Assembly (NCBI GenBank): GCA_041908065.1
Contig: JAYRGC010000069.1
Span: 1 to 57,494, forward strand
Length of the DNA: 57,494 nt
Source of the DNA: JAYRGC01 sp041908065
GTDB taxonomy: Bacteria; Pseudomonadota; Alphaproteobacteria; UBA9219
Direction of reading: 5' to 3'
Under the pieces are notes generated by a model. The model saw only the letters and a program-made list of their open reading frames with translations, was not told the origin of the DNA and searched no databases. The translations under genes and the position numbers were made by a program. Of the stretch, positions 22,880 through 32,071 are shown one piece after another (position 1 is the stretch's first letter; the number at the start of each line of letters is the position of its first letter).

Positions 22880-24700
22880 TTATTCGTCGAACAGGGACGC
22901 GAGCTGCGAGGTCATCGCTCCGCCTAATTGCTCGGCGTCGGTGATGGTTACGGCGCGGCGGTAATAGCGAGTCACGTCGTGGCCGATGCCGATGGCCGTC
23001 AACTCCACCTGAGACGTTCTTTCGATCCAGCCTATGACGTGGCGAAGATGTTCCTCCAGATAATTGCCCGGGTTGGCCGACAGCGTGGCGTCGTCGACCG
23101 GCGCGCCGTCGGAGATGACCATCAGGATGCGCCTACGTTCGGATCTGGCGGCCAATCTGCCGTGAGCCCACAACAAAGCCTCGCCGTCGATATTTTCCTT
23201 TAACAATCCTTCGCGCAGCATCAGACCTAGGTTCTTGCGCGTGCGCCGCCACGGCGCGTCGGCGGATTTGTATATGACGTGGCGGAGATCGTTCAGCCGC
23301 CCCGGGCACGGCGGCTTTCCAGCCTTGTTCCATGCGTCGCGCGATTGCCCGCCTTTCCATGCGCGGGTGGTGAAGCCCAAAATCTCTACCTTCACCCCGC
23401 AACGCTCCAGCGTGCGCGCCAGAATGTCCGCGCTCATGGCGGCTAGAGTTATCGGCCTGCCGCGCATGGAGCCGGAGTTGTCGAGCAGCAACGTGACTAC
23501 GGTGTCGCGGAAATCGGTGTCCTTTTCCATCTTGTACGACAACGGCTGCGTGGGGTTGGCGACCACCCGCGCCAGTCGCGCCGCGTCGAGGATGCCTTCC
23601 TCCAGATCGAAATCCCACGCGCGGGTTTGCCGCGCCATCAGGCGGCGTTGCAGGCGATTGGCCAAGCGCACGATCACGCCGCGCATCGAGTGCAGTTGTT
23701 GATCCAAAAGCGAGCGCAGCCGCGCCAGTTCCTCCGGCGGGCATAAATCCTCGGCGGCAACCACTTCGTCGTTGCGGGTGGTGAATGCGCGATAGGCGGT
23801 GCGAAGGCCGCTGTTGTCGCCGCGTCCTCGGGTTCGGCTGGATAGTTGTCCGAAATCTTCGTCGTCGTCGCCGGTTTCGCCGTCCTTGCGTTCGCCGTCG
23901 CGCTCTTCGTTATTTTCGGATTCGTCCCCGGCTTCTGCGCCTGAAAGCCGCTTGCCGGTTTCGTCGCCGGTGGCCGAGGACGGAGAGGCTTGGTTTTCCG
24001 CTTCCGCCTCGTTGTCTTCGGGTTTGGCGGCTTTATCGTCTTGCGAGTCCTCGCGTTTGCCGGATGTGTCAGGACCTGGCGCGTCCAATCCCAAGGCGGC
24101 GATGACGCGCCTAGATTCCATGGCGAAGGACTTTTGATCGTCCAGTAATTCTCGCAAGCGGCCAAGGTTTTTGCCAGCCCGCTCCTCGATGAACGGCAGC
24201 CAAATTTCAACCGCTTTCAGCCCCGTTTCGGGAACCGCCTGTCCCGCCAAGGCTTTATGCGCCAACAACCTAACGGCGTCGGCCAAGGGAACTTCGGCCT
24301 TAGCTCCGGCGAAAAGGTAGTTTTTCCGGCGGCACATTTGCTCCAAATAGGCCGATATGTTCGCGCCGGATCCGACGAAATGGGCGATGCCCAACGCTTC
24401 GCATCTGGCTTGTTCCATGGCGTCGAAGACCGCCGAGGCTATGTCGCCTTCGGGCGAGTTCTCCGCGTGGATAGCGTCATTATGGTAGCGCAACCGGAGC
24501 GCGGCGGAATCCGCCGCCCCGCGCACTACGCCCTTTTCTTTCCGCGACGGGACGTCGCCGTCGACCTGAGGAAGTTTGACGCGCCGCGAGGAAACTCCCG
24601 AAGCCTCCGTCGAGGTGAAAGCCACTTCCACGTCCGCCGCTCGCCCCAAAGCCTTGACGACCGCGGCGGTGGCGCGGCGGAAATTGTCGGCTGAAATCAT
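22880..24700 (-). CDS. cobT: Aerobic cobaltochelatase subunit CobT
   Basis: Part of the CobNST complex that inserts cobalt into hydrogenobyrinic acid a,c-diamide in aerobic B12 synthesis. The 606-residue product has an N-terminal domain (1-190), then a long acidic Asp/Glu-rich linker (about 195-300). The C-terminal von Willebrand A domain (about 400-600) has the MIDAS motif DNSGSMRG (D407). This layout is typical of alphaproteobacterial CobT. Its ATG (24700-24698) overlaps the cobS TGA (24699-24697), so the two subunits are coupled. The large subunit CobN is not nearby. Confidence 0.95.
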   Translation of the reverse strand: MISADNFRRATAAVVKALGRAADVEVAFTSTEASGVSSRRVKLPQVDGDVPSRKEKGVVRGAADSAALRLRYHNDAIHAENSPEGDIASAVFDAMEQARCEALGIAHFVGSGANISAYLEQMCRRKNYLFAGAKAEVPLADAVRLLAHKALAGQAVPETGLKAVEIWLPFIEERAGKNLGRLRELLDDQKSFAMESRRVIAALGLDAPGPDTSGKREDSQDDKAAKPEDNEAEAENQASPSSATGDETGKRLSGAEAGDESENNEERDGERKDGETGDDDEDFGQLSSRTRGRGDNSGLRTAYRAFTTRNDEVVAAEDLCPPEELARLRSLLDQQLHSMRGVIVRLANRLQRRLMARQTRAWDFDLEEGILDAARLARVVANPTQPLSYKMEKDTDFRDTVVTLLLDNSGSMRGRPITLAAMSADILARTLERCGVKVEILGFTTRAWKGGQSRDAWNKAGKPPCPGRLNDLRHVIYKSADAPWRRTRKNLGLMLREGLLKENIDGEALLWAHGRLAARSERRRILMVISDGAPVDDATLSANPGNYLEEHLRHVIGWIERTSQVELTAIGIGHDVTRYYRRAVTITDAEQLGGAMTSQLASLFDE

Positions 24701-25701
24701 TTAACCGCGAACAGCTCCTTTCCCATGCACCTTTGGTACATCTCGGCCAAGGCGGGACGTTCGGCCTCGTCGCACTTGTTGTAGAAACTCAGACGGAAGG
24801 CCGTTTCGGAATCTCCGAATATCAGCGCGTTTTCAGCCCAGCTTATCACCGTGCGCGGCGACATGACGGTGGAGAGATCTCCGTTCACGAAGCCTTGCCG
24901 CGTCAATCCCGCCAATTCAACCATCGACCGCGCGCGTTCCTTGCCGTCCGCCGAAGCGGCCAGAGAGGGAACCTTGGCCAGAATTATCGCCGTCTCTTCC
25001 TCCGGCGGCAGGTAGTTCAGCGTGGCCACGATGTTCCAGCGATCCATCTGGCCTTGGTTTATTTGTTGCGTGCCGTGGTACAGCCCCGTGGTGTCGCCGA
25101 GGCCTACGGTGTTGGCGGTGGCGAACAGGCGGAAGGCCGGATGTGGGCGGATGACGCGGTTTTGATCCAAAAGCGTCAGCTTGCCTTCGACCTCCAGCAC
25201 GCGCTGGATTACGAACATCACGTCCGGCCTTCCGGCGTCGTATTCGTCGAACACCAAAGCGCACGGATGCTGCAACGCCCACGGCAGCAGACCTTCGCGG
25301 TATTCGGTCACTTGCTTGCCGTCGCGCAGGACGATGGCGTCCTTGCCTATCAGATCGATGCGGCTGATATGGCTGTCCAGATTGACGCGGATGCACGGCC
25401 ACTTCAGACGTGCTGCCACTTGCTCGATATGCGTCGATTTTCCGGTTCCGTGATAGCCTTGGATCATGACGCGGCGGTTATGCGCGAACCCCGCCAAGAT
25501 CGCCAACGTGGTGTCGCGATCGAAGCGGTAAGCCTCGTCTATGGACGGCACGTGCTCGTCAGCCTCGGAAAAGGCGGGGACGCGCATGTCGCTGTCCAAT
25601 CCAAAAACTTCGCGCGCCGAGACGGTCGTGTCCGGCAATCCGTTTTCTTCGAGCATTTTTCTAACTTCCCCCCCGTAATCGGCAAAATCACCATTCGCCA
25701 T
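24697..25701 (-). CDS. cobS: Aerobic cobaltochelatase ATPase subunit CobS
   Basis: AAA+ ATPase that drives cobalt insertion together with CobT and CobN. The 334-residue product has Walker A GYHGTGKST (from about residue 82), Walker B ALVFDEYDAGRPD and the family segments RVNLDSHISRIDL, FATANTVGLGDTTG and NGDLSTVMSPRTVI. All closely follow rhizobial CobS. ATG 25701 (MANGDF) matches the normal length; the frame is open to 25764. It overlaps the start of cobT. The AT-rich upstream region (25702-25900) probably carries the promoter. Confidence 0.96.
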   Translation of the reverse strand: MANGDFADYGGEVRKMLEENGLPDTTVSAREVFGLDSDMRVPAFSEADEHVPSIDEAYRFDRDTTLAILAGFAHNRRVMIQGYHGTGKSTHIEQVAARLKWPCIRVNLDSHISRIDLIGKDAIVLRDGKQVTEYREGLLPWALQHPCALVFDEYDAGRPDVMFVIQRVLEVEGKLTLLDQNRVIRPHPAFRLFATANTVGLGDTTGLYHGTQQINQGQMDRWNIVATLNYLPPEEETAIILAKVPSLAASADGKERARSMVELAGLTRQGFVNGDLSTVMSPRTVISWAENALIFGDSETAFRLSFYNKCDEAERPALAEMYQRCMGKELFAVK

Positions 25702-25932
25702 CTTCCGCGCTTCGATGCAACCTTGGGTTGCAAATATCGAATCGCTAGAACTGGGGCGAATCATTTTATGTGGATTAATCCATTGTTATTAATGAACAAA
25801 TCCCAGACAAAAATATTTCTTGATATACTTCTGCGTGCATATACCCTTGTTATCCATCGACGTGTTCCGCCATCCTGCGGTTTTTTCTACTGAATGCGTG
25901 TCGTCTCTTCCACTTCAATCAAGGATGCCAGT

Positions 25933-26376
25933 ATGCACGTTTCCATTGACGGACAAAACCCTAAAAGCTCCGACCAGTTTACCGCTGACGAGGATGGCGG
26001 GCTGGTCAGCCGCAATATAACCGTAGGAGGCCACCGCACCAGCGTGCGGTTGGAGCCTTCCATGTGGCACGCCTTGCGGGAGATATGCCAGCGCGAACGC
26101 GCCTCCATGCACCGCATCTGCACGGTGATCGCCGACAACAAGCCCGCCAACGGATCGCTTACCGCCGCGATAAGGGTGTTTGTGATGGTCTATTTTCGTT
26201 CTGCCTCCACCGAGGACGGGCATAATCGGGCAGGCCACGGCCCCGGGGGAGAATTTATGATGGGGATGAAGGTAAGGGAATCCGTTGCGCGCAATCGCCA
26301 GTCGGAGGATAAAAACAACTATGCGGCGTTCATAATGAACCCCCGGCTGCTGAAGCATTTGAGAAAAAACACCTGA
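25933..26376 (+). CDS. Ribbon-helix-helix domain protein (RHH_4 type)
   Basis: A 147-residue protein with a ribbon-helix-helix-like segment at about residues 28-85 (NITVGGHRTSVRLEPSMW, LREICQRERASMHRICTVI, GSLTAAIRVFVMVYF). This matches a DNA-binding domain family frequent in Alphaproteobacteria. The tail (about 90-147) is polar. Probably a small transcription regulator with an unknown target. ATG 25933 has AAGGA at 8-nt spacing; an upstream ATG 25894 would add 13 residues. It is divergent from cobS, so it may act on that shared region (inference only). Confidence 0.75.
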   Translation: MHVSIDGQNPKSSDQFTADEDGGLVSRNITVGGHRTSVRLEPSMWHALREICQRERASMHRICTVIADNKPANGSLTAAIRVFVMVYFRSASTEDGHNRAGHGPGGEFMMGMKVRESVARNRQSEDKNNYAAFIMNPRLLKHLRKNT

Positions 26377-26481
26377 AAGCGAAGCTAATTAGCGAACTTT
26401 TGGGGCTTGTTTTTTTTCCGCAATGATTATATTCGTTTTCCGAACATAAGCTACAGTTTTGAGGATCTTCCGCAAAGCTGG

Positions 26482-26764
26482 CGAGCCGCCACCCTTTGGT
26501 TTGGACAGCGTTGAACGCTGTCGGACGGCGAAGCAATCCTGCGCCACAGGAGCAGCGGCACTGGATTGCTTCGCCGCCAAGGGGCGGCTCGCAATGACGG
26601 CCTTTGGCCGTAGACCTTGCAATGACGGCCTTTGGCCGTAGACCTTGCAATGACGGCCTTTGGCCGTAGACCTTGCAATGACGGCCTTTGGCCGTGGCTT
26701 CGCAATGACGGCACTTGATTCTATGTTTGACTGCAAAATTACCCATGTGTTTTGGGTAAGAGCC
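26482..26764. repeat. Dispersed repeat element with four 28-bp tandem units
   Basis: Begins with CGAGCCGCC...GGCGAAGCAATCC and CACTGGATTGCTTCGCCG...GGCTCGCAATGAC. It continues with four tandem units of GCAATGACGGCCTTTGGCCG starting at 26591, 26619, 26647 and 26675 (period 28), and a partial unit at 26702. It ends with the right end AAAATTACCCATGTGTTTTGGGTAAGAG. There are no unique spacers, so it is not CRISPR. Confidence 0.85.
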
Positions 26765-26795
26765 AGTTTTGATAATACAATCATTGGAGGGATAA

Positions 26796-27440
26796 ATGTT
26801 TTCCGATAACGAAATAATTACGCTTCCGCCGCTTGTGTCCGAGTTTACATCAGAATATCTGCGTATGTTTAATATGTTGAGTGGTATTGCGGGCGGCGGG
26901 TCGAGTGTTGATAAATCTTCATTGAAAAAAGTATTAGGCTCCTATCCCGAACGCCTCAGATATGTAGAAAAATGCAGATTGTATCCATTTGGAAAAACCG
27001 CGCTGAAAAATGGATGCGTATTGCGGGAAATGTGGGGTTTGCCTGTGAAAGGCTCCGCCTGTTGCAATGTTGCTGTCGTTGAAATAAAAGGCGGAATTGT
27101 GGTGGTTACGCGACCGATTCACCCCTTGTTCATCGTGGCGGCCAAAGAAATAGGCAAAGTTATGCGCACGAATGAAGAACCGAAAAGTGAGGTCGTGCTT
27201 TCCACCATGATGTTGCTTCCTAATAAAGCAACAGGAGGCATTGGTTACAATATCTCTCCCACATCTGGTGGGGTTTTTCGCGAGTTGATAGCGTTCGATA
27301 ACAAAGACGCGGCTGTGAGGTTAATGGAAGGTTTGGGAAGGGAAGCCACTCGCTGGTTTGCCGCTTCGAGAACAAACCGTCCGGCATGGGAAGCCATAAG
27401 CAAGATGGTGGCTGAATCCATGTCTTTCCAGCCAAGATAA
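26796..27440 (+). CDS. Hypothetical protein between two repeat elements
   Basis: A 214-residue soluble protein that I do not recognise. It has no signal peptide or membrane segment. Its mixed alpha/beta composition includes VVEIKGGIVVVTRPIHPLFI, VLSTMMLLPNKATGG and a C-terminal helix around WEAISKMVAESM. GGAGG sits 7 nt before ATG 26796. The base composition is visibly more AT-rich than the flanking housekeeping genes, and dispersed repeat elements lie immediately on both sides (26482-26764, 27462-27643). Together these suggest acquired DNA. Confidence 0.6.
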   Translation: MFSDNEIITLPPLVSEFTSEYLRMFNMLSGIAGGGSSVDKSSLKKVLGSYPERLRYVEKCRLYPFGKTALKNGCVLREMWGLPVKGSACCNVAVVEIKGGIVVVTRPIHPLFIVAAKEIGKVMRTNEEPKSEVVLSTMMLLPNKATGGIGYNISPTSGGVFRELIAFDNKDAAVRLMEGLGREATRWFAASRTNRPAWEAISKMVAESMSFQPR

Positions 27441-27461
27441 AGGCCGCGCTGGGTAATAGAC

Positions 27462-27643
27462 CTCTTGCATAGCTGTCGTCATTTGCGAAGTTACAACCAA
27501 AGGCCGTCATTGCGAGCCGCCCCACTTTGGTTTGGACAGCGTTAACGCTGTCGGGCGGCGAAGCAATCCAGAGGTATGGAACAACGGCACTGGATTGCTT
27601 CGCCGCCAAGGGGCGGCTCGCAATGACGGCAGTTATGCAAGAT
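27462..27643. repeat. Dispersed repeat element with TCTTGCATAACTG-type inverted ends
   Basis: Left end CTCTTGCATAGCTGTCGTCATT and right end AATGACGGCAGTTATGCAAGATG are inverted copies differing at few positions. They differ from the CTTACGCAAAACGGG ends of other elements. Inside are CATTGCGAGCCGCCC...GGCGGCGAAGCAATCCAG and CACTGGATTGCTTCGCCGCC...CTCGCAATGACGG. It lies between the orphan gene and dnaG. Confidence 0.8.
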
Positions 27644-27692
27644 GTCTAATGTAACGGCTTCATTTTCGCAGTTTTTGCGCTATTAATGGCCA

Positions 27693-29675
27693 ATGTCCTT
27701 TCCATCGTCTTTTCTTGAGGAGCTTCGGGCGCGTTTGCCTTTGTCAGGCATCGTGGGCAGGGGAGTGCGTCTTGTCCGCGCCGGACGGGAGTTCAAGGGC
27801 TGTTGCCCTTTTCACAACGAGAAGACCCCCAGCTTTTACGTCAACGACGACAAGCAGTTTTTCCATTGCTTTGGGTGCGGGGCGCACGGCGACATAATAG
27901 GCTTTACCATGCGCCGCGACGGCGTCGGTTTTCTGGAAGCCGTGGAATCGCTGGCGGCGCAGGCGGGATTGTCGGTTCCTCGCGACGCTCCGGTCGAGCG
28001 CGAACGCTATGACCGCGAAAAGCGGCTCTACCAGTTGATGGAATCCGCGACGTTGTGGTTCGAGGCGCGGTTGCGCGATCTTTCGCTCGGGCGCGAGGCC
28101 ATGCGTTATTTGCGCGGGCGCGGGCTGAGCGATGAGGCCTTGGCGCGGTTTCGCATCGGCTATGCTCCGCAAGACACGCAGATGTTGCAACGCGCTATGG
28201 CTCAGGCGGGATTTTCGACGGACGAAATGTTGGCCACCGGATTGATAAAAAAATCCGAAGGCCGAGAAGGTTATTTTTCTTTCTTTAGAAATCGCGTGAT
28301 GTTTCCGGTGGGCGACCGGCGCGGTCGGGTGGTGGCATTCGGAGGCCGCGTCATGGGCGACGGCGAGCCGAAATACCTGAACTCGCCCGACAACGATCTA
28401 TTTCACAAAGGCAAGCTGCTTTACGGGCTTTCCCGCGCCCGCGAAGCCGCTCGGCAACGCCAGCCGGTGGTTGTGGTTGAAGGGTATATGGACGTGATCG
28501 CCATGGCCGAGGCGGGATATTGCGGTGCTGTCGCTCCGTTGGGCACGGCATTGACGGAGGATCAAATCGCCTTGCTGTGGCAACTGGCTCCGGCGGCTGA
28601 CGCTCGCGATCCGGCGATTGATTACAGCCCTATTCTGTGTTTTGACGGCGACAACGCCGGATTCCGCGCCGCCGCCCGCGCCGTCGAACGCGTGTTGCCG
28701 CTTTTGACCACTTCGCGCACGGCGCGGATCGCCCGTTTGCCGGAAGGAGACGATCCCGACAGCCTGATCCGCAACTCCGGCAAAATGGCTCTGCAAGCGG
28801 TATTGGATCAAGCCAAGCCGATGTTCGACGCGGTTTGGGATTCCACGTTGGCTGGACGTCGCGTTGACACTCCGGAAAGCCGCGGCGAGTTCATGCGGGT
28901 CATCCGCGAAAGGGCGGCGCGGATACAGGATGAAACCCTGCGTCGGCTTTATCAGGACGAGGTGAACAAACGGCTTGAAGCCGCTTTCGGCTGGGGTGGC
29001 AACGCCGGCAGCGGACAACGGCGGCAATACGGCGGCGGCAGAGGCGCATTTCCGGCGCGAACAGGCGGCGGCAGGGGAGGGGGCAGGCCGATTGCTTCCG
29101 CGAGACAGTGGGGCGGGGCAGGGATAGCGGCGGCGAAACCTCCCCCCAATGCCGCCGATGCGCGGGCGAAGGCTCTTTTGGCCATAATGGTTAATCATCC
29201 GGCTATTTTTGCCGATTTTGGCGAGGATTTAGCCAGAATCGGCTTCTCCAATCCTCGTTTGGAGGCTCTGAGGCAACAATTGGTCGATATTTTATCCCAC
29301 GATTCGCAGGAAACACTTGACGCGGACGGACTTTATCGCCATCTCTCAGACGGTAACGTGCCGGAAGGCGCGCGGCTTGGCTTGTCGGAAGTAGTGGCGG
29401 CAAAGAACATGGAAGGACTTGGCTTCGCCAGACCCGACCGTCCTGTCGACGAAGCCAGACGCGGTTGGAAATCCATATGGAACGGGTATTTGAAGGAATG
29501 TCTGCTGGCTGATCTGCAGGCCGCCACTCGTTTATACGACGAGGAGCCGTCCGACGTTGGCTTTGAGAGAATGAGGGAATTGCAAGCGCAGGTCTTGTCC
29601 TGCGAGGCTGCGGAATACGTCGGCGACGATGGCAGTGCGGAAGAACAATTCGGCGCAGTTCGAAAGGAAAGCTGA
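27693..29675 (+). CDS. dnaG: DNA primase
   Basis: Synthesises RNA primers at the replication fork. The 660-residue product has an N-terminal CHC2 zinc finger (CCPFHNEKTPSF from about residue 37, and HCFGCGAHGD). The catalytic core has a TOPRIM domain (VVVVEGYMDVIA and CFDGDNAGFRAA). A Gly/Arg-rich linker (about 430-480) leads to a C-terminal helicase-binding domain. The ATG at 27693 fits the family start. rpoD begins 4 nt after the stop. The dnaG-rpoD pairing is a conserved part of the macromolecular-synthesis operon; rpsU is not upstream here. Confidence 0.97.
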   Translation: MSFPSSFLEELRARLPLSGIVGRGVRLVRAGREFKGCCPFHNEKTPSFYVNDDKQFFHCFGCGAHGDIIGFTMRRDGVGFLEAVESLAAQAGLSVPRDAPVERERYDREKRLYQLMESATLWFEARLRDLSLGREAMRYLRGRGLSDEALARFRIGYAPQDTQMLQRAMAQAGFSTDEMLATGLIKKSEGREGYFSFFRNRVMFPVGDRRGRVVAFGGRVMGDGEPKYLNSPDNDLFHKGKLLYGLSRAREAARQRQPVVVVEGYMDVIAMAEAGYCGAVAPLGTALTEDQIALLWQLAPAADARDPAIDYSPILCFDGDNAGFRAAARAVERVLPLLTTSRTARIARLPEGDDPDSLIRNSGKMALQAVLDQAKPMFDAVWDSTLAGRRVDTPESRGEFMRVIRERAARIQDETLRRLYQDEVNKRLEAAFGWGGNAGSGQRRQYGGGRGAFPARTGGGRGGGRPIASARQWGGAGIAAAKPPPNAADARAKALLAIMVNHPAIFADFGEDLARIGFSNPRLEALRQQLVDILSHDSQETLDADGLYRHLSDGNVPEGARLGLSEVVAAKNMEGLGFARPDRPVDEARRGWKSIWNGYLKECLLADLQAATRLYDEEPSDVGFERMRELQAQVLSCEAAEYVGDDGSAEEQFGAVRKES

Positions 29676-29679
29676 AAAG

Positions 29680-32067
29680 ATGGCTAGTAAAAAGTCAGGC
29701 AAGACGAAATCAGCCGAGATCTCCCACAGTCGGTCCAAGCCCAAATCAAGCCTCAAGCGAAAGCCGGAGGCGAAGGAAGTAAAGGCCGCGAAGCCCGCCT
29801 TGAAACCGGAGAGCAAGAAAGCCGCATCAGCCCCGTCCGCTAAGATCGCGGCCAAGGCTCCGCCGAAATCGCAGCTCAAGGCCGAGGAATCCAAGGAGGA
29901 TAAAAAACGCGAGGCGGCGGCTAAAGAAACCCGTCGGCCTGCCGCCAAGCCGGAGACGGCGCAAACCTTGCCGCAAAAACAAGCCTCGTCGCGGACGTCG
30001 TCCTCCGTTCTGGACGAATTTCCGGCGGAAGACGAAAAGACGGATTCTCCGATAATCGACAAAACCGCCGACGCGATCAAAAAGATGATCAAGCGCGGCA
30101 AGGATCGCGGGTACGTCACCATCGACGAGATAAACGCCGCCCTGCCGCAGGATAAAATAAATTCCGACATCATCGAAGACGCGATGACGATGCTTTCGGA
30201 AATGGGCATCACCGTTTCCGAGGGCGACGACGAGGCGCAAGAATCCGCCGCCAAGCCCGCCGACTCCGAAGGCGGGGAAGAGGCCGAGGAGGGAGCTCAG
30301 GCCGGAAACGTCAACGAAAGCGAGATAGGCCGCACCGATGATCCGGTTCGCTTGTATTTGCGCGAGATGGGGTCGGTCGAACTGCTGAGCCGCGAAGGCG
30401 AAATCGCCATCGCCAAGCGCATCGAGGCAGGAAAAGAGGGGATGATCGGCGGCGTTTGCGAATCGCCTTTGACCATCCACGCCATACTCGGTTGGCACGA
30501 CGCGCTGAACGAAAACCGCATGTTGCTGCGCGACATCATAGATTTGGAAGCCACCTACGGCGGAGGTCCTTCGGGCGAAGGCGGGGAAAGCATGGAGGCG
30601 GGCGGCGGCGAGGAAGAGCCGGATCGCCCCGAAACCCAAGACGCCGACGGGGATTTCGACAGCGAAGGCGAAGACGAGAATCTTTCCCTTTCGGTTCTGG
30701 AAGAAAAGATAAAGCCGCAGGTGATGGAGACTTTCGAGCGCATCGCCGACACCCACAAAAAACTTTTCCGGTTGCAATCCCAACGCCATCTGGCAGCGCA
30801 GAAGGGCGAGGCGATGTCGCCGCAATCGCTGCGAAAGATGGATCAGCACAAGGCCGAGCTGGTGGATATGGTTCGCACGGTGCGACTGAACAACAACAGC
30901 TTGGAGCTGTTGGTCAATCAGCTGTACACCTTGAACCGCCGCATGTTGAGCACCGAGGGACGTTTGCTCCGTCTCGCCACCGATTGCGGGTTGAAGCGCG
31001 ACGATTTCCTGTGCCGCTATTCCGGACACGAGTTGGATCGCAACTGGCTGCTGGAAGTTTTCAACCCCAAGGTCAAGTCTTTGCCCGTCGCCGCAGCGAC
31101 GAAAAAGGCGGCGACGAAAAAGAACGCCAAGGGCGCGGTTTCCGTTTCGGAAACTTCCGACGAGGTCGTCGTGCGGCAGGTTCCCCCTAACGTCAAGGCG
31201 TGGACTAAATTCGTAGAAAAGCACGAAGGCGAGGTCGAACGGCTGCGTTCGGAAATATCCTCGATCTGCGACGAGGCCGGACTGGCCATCGACGATTTCA
31301 AGCGCATCGTGATGACGGTGCAAAAGGGCGAGCGCGAATCCAACCGCGCCAAGAAGGAGATGGTGGAGGCCAACCTCCGCCTCGTCATTTCCATCGCCAA
31401 AAAATACACCAATCGCGGCTTGCAGTTCCTCGATCTGATCCAAGAGGGAAACATCGGCTTGATGAAGGCGGTGGAGAAATTCGAATACCGTCGCGGCTAT
31501 AAATTCTCGACCTACGCGACGTGGTGGATACGGCAAGCCATAACCCGCTCGATAGCGGATCAGGCGCGCACCATCCGCATACCCGTCCACATGATAGAGA
31601 CGATCAATAAGCTGGTGCGCTCCAGCCGCCAGATGCTGCACGAGATAGGCCGCGAGCCTACGCCGGAGGAACTGGCGGAAAAGCTGCATATGCCGCTGGA
31701 AAAAGTCCGCAAGGTGCTGAAGATCGCCAAGGAGCCGATAAGCCTCGAAACCCCCGTGGGCGACGAGGAGGATTCCCACTTGGGCGACTTCATCGAAGAC
31801 AAGAACGCGGTGCAGCCGATAGACGCGGCGATACTGGGCAATTTGCGCGAGACGACGACGCGGGTTCTGGCCTCGCTGACCCCGCGCGAGGAGCGCGTGC
31901 TGAGGATGCGCTTCGGCATCGGCATGAACACCGATCACACGTTGGAGGAAGTTGGGCAGCAGTTCAACGTCACCCGCGAACGCATCCGCCAGATAGAGGC
32001 CAAGGCCCTTCGCAAGCTCAAGCATCCCTCGCGTTCGCGCAAGCTGCGGAGCTTCATCGATACCTGA
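29680..32067 (+). CDS. rpoD: Primary sigma factor RpoD (sigma-70)
   Basis: Directs RNA polymerase to housekeeping promoters. The 795-residue product is long because of a Lys/Ala-rich N-terminal extension (about 1-105) and acidic inserts in the non-conserved region (about 300-350). Region 1.1 follows the extension (ADAIKKMIKRGKDRGYVTID). Region 2 has GLQFLDLIQEGNIGLMKAV and YKFSTYATWWIRQAITRSI, and region 4 ends in VTRERIRQIEAKALRKLKH. ATG 29680 is preferred: it lies 4 nt after the dnaG stop, and the longer frame from 29629 lies inside dnaG. It is convergent, only 4 nt apart, with the ABC permease gene. Confidence 0.97.
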   Translation: MASKKSGKTKSAEISHSRSKPKSSLKRKPEAKEVKAAKPALKPESKKAASAPSAKIAAKAPPKSQLKAEESKEDKKREAAAKETRRPAAKPETAQTLPQKQASSRTSSSVLDEFPAEDEKTDSPIIDKTADAIKKMIKRGKDRGYVTIDEINAALPQDKINSDIIEDAMTMLSEMGITVSEGDDEAQESAAKPADSEGGEEAEEGAQAGNVNESEIGRTDDPVRLYLREMGSVELLSREGEIAIAKRIEAGKEGMIGGVCESPLTIHAILGWHDALNENRMLLRDIIDLEATYGGGPSGEGGESMEAGGGEEEPDRPETQDADGDFDSEGEDENLSLSVLEEKIKPQVMETFERIADTHKKLFRLQSQRHLAAQKGEAMSPQSLRKMDQHKAELVDMVRTVRLNNNSLELLVNQLYTLNRRMLSTEGRLLRLATDCGLKRDDFLCRYSGHELDRNWLLEVFNPKVKSLPVAAATKKAATKKNAKGAVSVSETSDEVVVRQVPPNVKAWTKFVEKHEGEVERLRSEISSICDEAGLAIDDFKRIVMTVQKGERESNRAKKEMVEANLRLVISIAKKYTNRGLQFLDLIQEGNIGLMKAVEKFEYRRGYKFSTYATWWIRQAITRSIADQARTIRIPVHMIETINKLVRSSRQMLHEIGREPTPEELAEKLHMPLEKVRKVLKIAKEPISLETPVGDEEDSHLGDFIEDKNAVQPIDAAILGNLRETTTRVLASLTPREERVLRMRFGIGMNTDHTLEEVGQQFNVTRERIRQIEAKALRKLKHPSRSRKLRSFIDT

Positions 32068-32071
32068 CGCC

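Noticed and set aside
26591..26707. Possible CRISPR array
   Set aside because: Units are contiguous with no unique spacers, and no cas genes are present.
26330..26784. Minus-strand ORFs made of repeated short peptides
   Set aside because: They are translations of the 28-bp tandem array and the dispersed repeat.
29827..32025. 732-codon minus-strand ORF opposite rpoD
   Set aside because: Long only because of codon bias in GC-rich rpoD; the product is low-complexity and unlike any protein.
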